Notes under the pieces: generated by a model
The model's input: the letters and a program-made list of their open reading frames with translations, nothing else
The model's database searches: none
Told to the model about the DNA's origin: nothing
Source of the DNA: a bacterium
GTDB taxonomy: Bacteria > Electryoneota > RPQS01
Direction of reading: 5' to 3'
NCBI GenBank assembly: GCA_016721565.1
Contig: JADKHW010000054.1
Span: 1 to 14,532 of the forward strand
Length of the DNA: 14,532 nt
Shown: piece by piece, positions 8,960 through 14,532 of the stretch
How positions within the stretch are numbered: the stretch's first letter is position 1
Layout: each line of letters opens with the position of its first letter
Translations under genes and position numbers: made by a program

Positions 8960-9795
8960 ATGAAAATTTCGATTCCGGCAATACCCCATGTGTTTGGCGC
9001 AGTCCATGAAGAGGGGATTAACCTCTTTGTGAAACACATCATGGAGCAGCGGCCTTCGCTGTTCAACTACGGAACGGAATTCTTCCTTTCCGATTACCGC
9101 CGGCTTTGTTGCAAAGTCAATCCGCATCCCGAAGTGCTGCGACGCAACAATCCTGTCATTACCGTCGAAGATCCGATCGCGATCCCGGGAACAAACAATC
9201 TGTTTGGTCTCAATTTTGCGTGCAGCTTTCGTCGCTGCAAATCGATCTTCATCCGGGCGGAGTGTTCGCGTTGCCGCCCGAGCTGCCTCGCCGCTTGCTC
9301 CACAGACTCTTGCATTGCGCGCAAAATTCTGCGCCGGAATTGGCTGTCCGTCAGAACGAACACTGTCGCAAGTCGAAGCCATTCTTGAACGTCTGCAATC
9401 GCGCGAGAGCGATAACAAGCCTCATGACAAAGAGACTCCACCTATCCGCACCATCGCGGTTCCCGCATGAGAAGGTTCATTGCTTCAGCGTGGAACTCTT
9501 TGCGGTTGCCCACCTGACGCGCGAGATGACGAGCAACGGAGAAGCGATAGCCGTTAAACTTGACGGTCTTGAAATCGTGGACATTAATCCCAAGGGCTTG
9601 GAAAACAGTCTTGAGTGCTTTATGACGACAACGCTAAGACTCGCTGTTCTGCCGAAAGCGCGCATCACGCTCGAAACGCTGACGTTTGAGCTTGGCAAAC
9701 TCTTCACCGTTGGTCCGACGCCGATCTCGGCTGCCGTTCCGAACAATCCGGCGGTTGAAGACAATCAGATCAAAGTTTTCTTAACTATTTCATAA
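8960..9795 (+). CDS. Unrecognised conserved-looking protein, gene A of a three-gene operon, frameshifted
   Basis: Repaired product is about 278 residues. Frames used: 8960 to about 9205 (MKISIPAIPHVFGAVHEEG, then RPSLFNYGTEFFLSDY), then +2 to about 9295 (FCVQLSSLQIDLHPGGVFAL), then a third frame to about 9465 (LALRAKFCAGIGCPSE), then back to TAA 9793-9795 (FSVELFAVAHLTREM through FLTIS). Hydropathy and sense read smoothly across each junction, so this is one gene. There is no signal peptide and no membrane segment. I do not recognise the family. The stop overlaps the RBS of gene B (AAGGA at 9794-9798), so translation is probably coupled. It is divergent from the DUF1579 operon. Confidence 0.65.
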
Positions 9796-9807
9796 GGAAT
9801 TCTTCAG

Positions 9808-10725
9808 ATGGCACATATGACTGTTGCGGCCTCGGAGAAGGCCTTTCAACTTGTGTTCGAGCGCGCTCGCGACTCGTTCGCAATCTCCAAATCAGACAGC
9901 GGCAGTTGGGGGCCGTTCACGGCTTCCTATTCTGCGGGCATCAAGCTCGCTGGCGGTGAAGTGGATCTGCAAGCAGACGGAACGGTTCGCATTAAGGAGC
10001 TTGATATCGTCTATGATCCGCTGTCACTGAATCTCGGGATAGACATTCCCGAGGTTGTCATCGGCGGCTTCTGTATTATCTGGATACCCATCAAGGGTTG
10101 TGTAGTTCGCGCGCCTAAATGGACGCTGTTCTCGGCAAATCCGGACATCTCAATTCCGCTCGATCTTTCTGGGCTGATTCAAAGCGAAGTCTCGGGTTCA
10201 TTCAAGATTCTCACCAAGAATGAAGTGGATCCGGACCGTTTGGCAACCATGACGGACCTCGACGCCGAAGATGCCGGAGTTCCCTGACAAGTGGAACATC
10301 TATCTCGATCCGGTGTGGATGGATATCGATTTGATTGATATCGCAGACACGGTTGGCAACATTCTCGATGCGGCGATTGAAAACGCGGTTGACAATCTGC
10401 TCGGCTGGCTGCCGGGGTGGGCGAAGGATGCCATTGAATGGATACTTGGTTCAATTTGGATCTCGTTCGCGCGGCGCTTGACCTTGTGGATGACATTGAC
10501 GAATGGCTGTCAAACTTGTTGGGTGTAAGTTTCGGCCTGTTTGACTTTGTGCTCACAATGGTTGCTGATTATTTTGCTTCGAAGTTCCCCATCTTCGGCA
10601 TCGAAGATCCGTATCCGATATTGGGTTACAGCGGCGCGTTGATTCCCGTCAAGATTCCGATTGCGCAGTTCGCCGTCGCTGTAGACGACAAAGAAATGAC
10701 CATCACCGCCGACATAGGAGCCTAA
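9808..10725 (+). CDS. Unrecognised protein with beta-rich start and amphipathic middle, gene B of operon, frameshifted
   Basis: Repaired product is about 305 residues, starting MAHMTVAASEKAF after AAGGA. Frame changes occur near 10275 and 10450. The N-terminal half is rich in beta-type alternation (ASYSAGIKLAGGEVDLQADG, LNLGIDIPEVVIGGF, PDISIPLDLSGLI). The middle is acidic-amphipathic (DLIDIADTVGNILDAA, LGWLPGWAKDAIEWILG, LDLVDDIDEWLSNLLG). The end returns to beta (IPVKIPIAQFAVAVDDKEM). This mixture recalls lipid- or hydrophobic-surface-binding proteins, but that is only an impression. There is no signal peptide. The stop is three bases before gene C. Confidence 0.65.
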
Positions 10726-10728
10726 TTC

Positions 10729-11455
10729 ATGAAACCGAATTTCAATAACAGCATCTTTGCGGCCACGTCGTACGATTCAAGTTCGCTTGGCGTGTTAAGC
10801 ACGATCGTGCATCAAATCTCGAACCCGGCGAGCACACGGGCACGGTCTATTACCAGGATCGCTTCATCGGCCGCTTCACGCCCGTTGCGACGAAAAATCA
10901 ACCGCCTTGCAAGCCGATATTGATCTTGCAAGCTTCGCGGCTCACACCGAAAAGTGCGGTGATCAATCGAAGCGTTTCACCGTCAAACCCGGTGGCTACT
11001 TGCAGTTCTTTGTTTCGCAAGGTCCGGCGGGCTATCACGCTGTGCTGTTGTCGCAAAACGAGCAGGAGCGCCATGCTTACGATACACGCCGGCTCGTCAA
11101 AGGTGACTACTTTGCATCGGCTCTGATTCGTCCGGGTGCGTATGCCGTGGAAGCCAAAGGCGGCAAGGCGAAGTCTGAGGTGCGCGTGGCCTATCCCGAA
11201 CGCGGCAAAGAGAAGATGCAAATGCCCGCCGCGCTGACTATTTCGGCCAAGGCGAAGGCTGAGTCCGCGCTACAAGTCGGGCAGGGCGTAGTCTATCAAA
11301 TCGAAGAAGACGACCACGCGGTCAGCATTAAGCTTGCCAAGCCTGACGATGGCCCGACGCCGCGCTCGAACAAGCCTGACGCACCGAGCACTCCGCGAGG
11401 CCGCTTTATCAACCCGAAGCTGATGCTTGAAGGGCGTGTTAAACCGAAAAAGTGA
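10729..11455 (+). CDS. Unrecognised protein, gene C of operon, frameshifted
   Basis: Starts at ATG 10729 with a good RBS (GGAG, 10717-10720) inside the end of gene B. Frame changes lie near 10800 and 10905. The repaired ~240-residue product reads SIFAATSYDSSSLGVL, LEPGEHTGTVYYQDRF, IDLASFAAHTEKCGD, RFTVKPGGYLQFFVSQG, then ALIRPGAYAVEAKGGKAKSE. The compact beta-like part ends near 11220 and the tail is basic and proline-rich (PTPRSNKPDAPSTPRG, then GRVKPKK). The family is not recognised. It is last in the operon and followed by a terminator. Confidence 0.65.
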
Positions 11456-11481
11456 GCTTCTCTCCTCACTCTACAACAATT

Positions 11482-11510
11482 CAGGGCGAGTCTTTAATAG
11501 GCTCGCCCTG
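11482..11510 (+). terminator. Rho-independent terminator after the three-gene operon
   Basis: Perfect 9-bp stem CAGGGCGAG / CTCGCCCTG (11482-11490 with 11502-11510), 11-base loop, then TTTTGCTAAACTTTTT. Confidence 0.8.
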
Positions 11511-11586
11511 TTTTGCTAAACTTTTTGGGCCGTCGTGCGTCTAAGAGATGAATGCTCACTTAAACGATCAAGACGCCCTTTTTCTC

Positions 11587-12368
11587 ATGCGACACACAAC
11601 CCGTATTTGCGCACGACTTGCGCTCTATACTTTCCTGCTCACGCTACCCTTAGTATTTGTAAGCTGTAACTCGTCTGAACCGATCAAAGCCGAATGGCAC
11701 GATGCGGCCACCGACATGAACGGTAAACCGGATTTGTCCGAGTTAAAAGGCTTGCACATCAAGGACGTGCAGGCAAGGTTTGTGATTGCCAATGACAACG
11801 AACAGCTCTTGCTGGCCGTGCAGACGAGCGACGAAGCGTTGCGGCATCAAATTGAGATGGGCGGCGTGACAGTGTGGCTGACGAATCCTAAGAACAAAAA
11901 GAGACTGTAGGTTTCGTTATCCTGCGCTGGAAAGACGAACACCGACCCGAGCAGCCGATTGAGATGCAAGAGCGATTGCCTGCAAACGTCGAGTTGCTAA
12001 GCAAGAATTCGGCAAGCCGCATGGTGAGTTTGGATGAAGCGCATGCGATTGGAATTACCGCAGAAACGAATTATGAAGCGACCACGGTGGCGCATTCGAT
12101 TGTGATAGCGTTTGATTCGCTTGCACCGTGGCTTCAGGCGGGGATGAGGTGATGCTTGAACTTAATGTGCCGAAGCTGGCATGCCGAAACGCATGCGTGA
12201 AGCGGGGTGATCACGAACGCCCGCCGATGGGAATGGGTGGCGGTGATGATGATTTCGGCGGTGTAGGCGGCATGCGCGGCGGCAAATGCGACGCGGCGGA
12301 AGGCATGCCCCCGGCATGCGCGGCGGCAAGGAGATAAAGATTAGCAGACGGTCGTGTTGGCAGAGTAG
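11587..12368 (+). CDS. Lipoprotein with CBM9/DOMON-like domain and Gly-Met-Arg tail, frameshifted
   Basis: ATG 11587 gives a lipoprotein signal (MRHTTRICARLALYTF, hydrophobic LLTLPLVFVSC) with the lipidated Cys at 11665-11667; the frame also allows ATG 11548. The mature part starts NSSEPIKAEWHD and has the pattern of small CBM9-like domains of FCB bacteria: DMNGKPDLSELKG, NDNEQLLLAVQTSDEAL, GGVTVWLTNP. The frame breaks at an A-rich run near 11900 (continuing ETVGFVILRW), again near 12145 (DEVMLELNVPKL), and in the GMGGGDDDFGGVGGMRGG tail. Changing one or two bases near 12345 gives KEIKI..TVVLAE and TAG 12366-12368, which I take as the true end; another frame is open to 12498. It is probably anchored in the outer membrane. 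The ligand is unknown. Confidence 0.7.
12269..12329 (+). repeat. Short direct repeat coding GGMRGG
   Basis: GGCATGCGCGGCGGCAA occurs at 12269-12285 and again at 12313-12329, inside the low-complexity tail of the lipoprotein gene. Slippage here would change tail length, and one frame break falls in it. Confidence 0.7.
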
Positions 12369-12511
12369 AAAAACACCCCTGCACTGGCTCCTGCCTCCGG
12401 CAAGAAGGTGCGTAAGCCTCTCCCTTAAAACCTGCCTCCGGCTGGGGCGGCAGCTGACAACTGTTAAGCTGGCTGACGGCCAGAAGACCGACAAGTGAGT
12501 GGGGAAATGAA
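12369..12511 (+). other. Non-coding spacer with short direct repeats
   Basis: CCTGCCTCCGGC occurs twice (12390-12401 and 12431-12442), and an imperfect palindrome CAGCT...AGCTG lies around 12451-12471. An open frame continues to 12498 but its residues look unlike protein. I see no gene here. Confidence 0.4.
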
Positions 12512-12539
12512 GCGGGGCGAACCTTTTGGATCGCCCCGC
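12512..12539 (+). terminator. Terminator-like hairpin between convergent lipoprotein gene and CBASS operon
   Basis: Stem GCGGGGCGA / TCGCCCCGC (12512-12520 with 12531-12539), plus an inner CC/GG pair past an A-A mismatch and a TTTT loop. The left arm AGCGGGGCGAACC is identical to the arm of the terminator at 6948-6960. The T-run is weak on the + side. Its position between convergent genes suits bidirectional use. Confidence 0.65.
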
Positions 12540-12609
12540 AGTTCTTGTTGGATTGCTCATCCAATTGAACTCTTCAGTTGAAAGCTTGTGCTGGGCAATG
12601 AAGAAGGAA

Positions 12610-13222
12610 CTACTTTTCAGAAACCTAAACTGCTCAGTATAAAGCTGATAGCAACATCTGCCCAGGCGTTTGCCAGCATCCACATGGACAAAACTGCTTA
12701 TTTGACCGTCGTTCATATAAGCACACTCCGAGTCTGACACTTGGTCGGGCGTTTATCCCAAATAACTCCATGCCGTCATCTAATGAATATCGCGCGTCCA
12801 TGTCGTAACTCACTGAAGACTAACTTACCTCCATGCTGCACTTGATGCGCCATTGCATACAGAAAGGTTCAGTACGACTTCAGCAAAATTGCGGAGTGTA
12901 TAGCTTCCGGCTAATGAATCAGAATACGAAGGTGAGAACCTAAGCATAGTGTTCCATCTGTTCACATGAAACCGGTCTTTATGTGGAATCCGTTTCACAA
13001 CTCCCAAACTTCTAACTTTGATAAGGGTAATTTTCTGGAACACATATTTTAAGATCTATTTTGAATCGGTTCTTGGAGGAAACCACCAGATTGAGCACAA
13101 AACTCAAATGTCCCCTAAGTGTCCGGTCCGGTTTGCCCAAGCACGATTGACATTTTGGATTTGTGAACCCAAGAAAGCCAACTACATCTAATGTGTCATG
13201 CAAATCAGCGCTACTTTATCAT
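12610..13222 (-). CDS. E2 ubiquitin-conjugating-like protein of CBASS, with SEC-C-like tail, heavily frameshifted
   Basis: Recovered by reading the - strand across frames. The likely start ATG 13222 overlaps the CD-NTase stop (ATGA), with a break a few codons later. Visible in order: FKIDLKICVPENYPY (13065-13021), the E2 beta-strand and PxNYP-like motif; then PKVRSLGVVKR and RIPHKDRFHVN (12992-12960); then, after a two-base gap, DGTLCLGS (12958-12935) with the presumed catalytic Cys codon at 12946-12944; then YTLRNFAEVVL; FLYAMAHQVQHGGK and FSELRHG (12865-12797); and a metal-binding SEC-C-like end FCPCG..GKRLGRCC (12693-12654). In type II CBASS the E2 partner primes the CD-NTase by forming a covalent conjugate. 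No E1 or JAB is seen, as in the 'short' type II form. The exact end is uncertain (12610 is a likely stop). At least six indels are needed, so error or decay is unresolved. Confidence 0.75.
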
Positions 13223-14373
13223 GCCAAGGCTTTGGCGCATTGATATGAGAACGCGAATTTGGAGATGACCCAAGTCCTATTTTTCTGCGGTCTTGGACGC
13301 ATTAAACCCGAAAGCCCCAGTGTTTTCATGGATCGTTCTTCCAGAAGCTGAGCAACATTATCAGGGTTACCCAATAGAAAGAAAATCCGCTCTGGCTTGT
13401 TGAAGCCAGAGTCTAAGAATATTCTCTGGCTCTGGTAAAGGCATTTCCGCCTTGCCCATCTATCGGCAAATCCTCATTAGGATCGACAGGATTAGAATTC
13501 GCGGAAAAGGTTAGTACCACCAAGGTTTTCCATGTCTGGCCAGAATTCGATCAATCGTTTCCGGCAATTTCAGATTCACCTCTGACCTTGCATGGCCAAA
13601 AGTTGTAATTATTATAGAAATTGGTTTCAGTTCAAGACGGTTTTGAAACATTTTGATCTATGGCGTTTCATTAACTGGATAATCCTTTGCAAAGATGCTT
13701 TCTCTTGTAAATGGGCAGCGTATCAAGTTGAGCTTCTTTGATGCTAAAGGATGTATGTGACATGCGCATACGACTCTCAAACCATGCCATAGCGCTTCCG
13801 GATTGCTGATTTGCCAGGTCGTACCATGTCGTTCATTAACTATGATGCCTGTCATCGGTAGTAATCGAAATGGTAGTTTGAAAACGGAAGTTGCAGGAGA
13901 ATTGGCAGCACCTGGTTTAATCATGGACTCGAAAACACAATTCTGTAACAGATCCTCAGGTATACTTGGACGACGTCCATGTTTAAACAACCTCATCCTG
14001 ATAATAAAGCCTCCAACAACGGTGTTTTGGTTCAAGTTTTTCTCTGAATATTTCGCGGCGTAACAGGCCTATACTTCCTCACAGTTGTCCTTCCAACCGT
14101 CAATACTTCTTGAGTATGCGTGGATTTTTTAGCTCCGATTCGGGCTTGCATGCTAGTTTTAAGTCGCAGTCCTCAAAAGGTTATCTATTGGACGAATTGC
14201 CGTTCCCAAATTGGTGCTGGAAGATGTGGATCGATTCTTCCGATTCGAAGCGTCTCTATTGAGCCACGATCGAGATCTTCATATGACTTTTGCTTTGTCG
14301 TATGCTGAATCTGGCAGTTCGAGATCACGATGGAGGTCGCCTAAAATGACGTTTGAAGGCTTTCTGTTGACAT
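13219..14373 (-). CDS. CBASS CD-NTase (cGAS/DncV-like nucleotidyltransferase), heavily frameshifted
   Basis: ATG 14373 follows the previous stop by 11 bases; TGA is at 13219-13221, giving about 384 residues as expected for type II-associated CD-NTases. These enzymes make a cyclic oligonucleotide alarm signal on phage infection. Motifs in order across frames: LELPDSAYDKAKV (14323-14285); WLNRD; LGTAIRPID (14209-14180), the end of the GS motif region; EDCDLKLACK (14174-14145), where the family has a D-x-D metal site; WRLYYQDEV (14015-13989); MDVV (13980-13969), with the third acidic residue; WQISNP (13816-13799); WFESRMR (13784-13764); LQRIIQLMKRHR (13692-13657); KPISIIITTFGHA (13627-13589); NPVDPNEDLP (13493-13464); ILRLWLQQARADF (13420-13382). 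The order and spacing match the family closely. About ten indels interrupt it, and the GS glycine and second catalytic Asp are not intact as written. Confidence 0.85.
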
Positions 14374-14384
14374 GGTTGCTCTAT

Positions 14385-14532
14385 TTAAGAACGCAGAAGT
14401 TTGCGAATGGCTTCGCTGTGATATGTGAAAGTCTTGTCTGCACGTGAAATCAGATTGTCAACTTCTCTGTAATCATCGAGCAGGAGTGGGCAATCGATTC
14501 AAAGTAAGTCGAACAAATTGATCCGACTTCAG
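14385..14532 (-). CDS. C-terminal end of the upstream gene of the CBASS operon (possible effector), truncated by window edge
   Basis: The - strand frame reads LLLDDYREVDNLISRADKTF then YHSEAIRKLLRS and stops at TAA 14387-14385, eleven bases before the CD-NTase start. A TGA at 14501-14499 interrupts the frame, probably another indel. The segment is charged and helical-looking. CBASS operons usually carry the killing effector (phospholipase, nuclease or membrane protein) next to the CD-NTase, so this is the natural candidate, but too little is present to name it. Confidence 0.5.

Larger units (their letters stand above)
12610..14532 (-). other. CBASS anti-phage operon, type II 'short' layout, left-to-right reversed and partial
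   Basis: Gene order on the - strand is unknown gene end, CD-NTase, E2-like protein, with tight spacing (11 bases, then a 4-base overlap). The region is visibly more AT-rich than the flanking genes, as expected for a transferred defence island. No E1 (ThiF-like) or JAB deconjugase reading was found in any frame within the window. Confidence 0.75.

Noticed and set aside
8930..9418. - strand open frame of 162 codons opposite gene A
   Set aside because: The composition is shadow-like, and the + strand reading gives a smoother protein coupled to genes B and C.
12369..12498. Extension of the lipoprotein to the TGA at 12498
   Set aside because: The residues look non-protein, the stretch has short DNA repeats, and a family-like end with a stop at 12368 is available.
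12162..12740. - strand open frame of 192 codons over the lipoprotein end
   Set aside because: Only its middle (about 12560-12680) belongs to the E2-like tail; the first codons are out of the E2 frame and the rest runs antisense through the terminator and the lipoprotein gene.
13658..14035. 125-codon - strand open frame taken as a stand-alone small protein
   Set aside because: It is an internal piece of the CD-NTase; its ends are frame breaks and the family motifs continue in other frames on both sides.
13803..14447. + strand open frames (62-86 codons) at the right end
   Set aside because: They lie antisense to the CD-NTase and its upstream gene and show no protein-like features.
1..14532. 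CRISPR array, tRNA, rRNA, insertion sequence or phage integration site
   Set aside because: No regularly spaced repeats, cloverleaf pattern, transposase motif or terminal inverted repeats were seen on either strand.

Overview
The window looks like accessory chromosome of an uncultured bacterium, probably in the FCB superphylum (Zixibacteria/KSB1/Ignavibacteria-like). The evidence is three large secreted proteins with NPFN-type C-terminal sorting domains of the type IX secretion (Por) kind, plus signal peptides, DUF1579 paralogues and a CBM9-like lipoprotein. The phylum call is inference. Many genes are broken by frameshifts that a one- or two-base change repairs. The breaks are uneven: the MFS transporter, the cupin and the DUF1579 cluster are intact, the secreted proteins break every few hundred bases, and the right end breaks every 50-100 bases. 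Uncorrected sequencing or assembly error is the simplest explanation, but real decay at the right end cannot be excluded.

Left part, + strand. Two tandem paralogous secreted beta-propeller-like proteins (1-1278, left-truncated, and 1327-2828) end in nearly identical sorting domains. A 12-TM MFS exporter follows (2930-4108). Next is a promoter and a large cysteine-containing, FN3-like repeat protein with its own sorting domain (4301-6489), closed by a strong terminator. A small cupin (6576-6872) also ends at a strong terminator.

Middle. Three DUF1579 paralogues lie on the - strand (7047-8876). Two are secreted and one has lost its signal peptide. Divergent from them is a three-gene + strand operon (8960-9795, 9808-10725, 10729-11455) of proteins I do not recognise, closed by a terminator. 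A lipoprotein with a CBM9-like domain and a Gly/Met/Arg-rich tail follows (11587-12368).

Right end, - strand, 12610-14532. No long open frame exists here and the region looks empty at first sight. Reading across frameshifts recovers a CBASS anti-phage operon: the tail of an upstream gene (possible effector), a CD-NTase (cGAS-like nucleotidyltransferase, 14373 to 13219), and overlapping it by ATGA an E2 ubiquitin-conjugating-like protein with a DGTLCLG active-site cysteine motif and a C-terminal SEC-C-like CPCG motif. No E1 or JAB gene is seen, which fits the type II 'short' CBASS layout. This hidden operon is the main discovery in the window.
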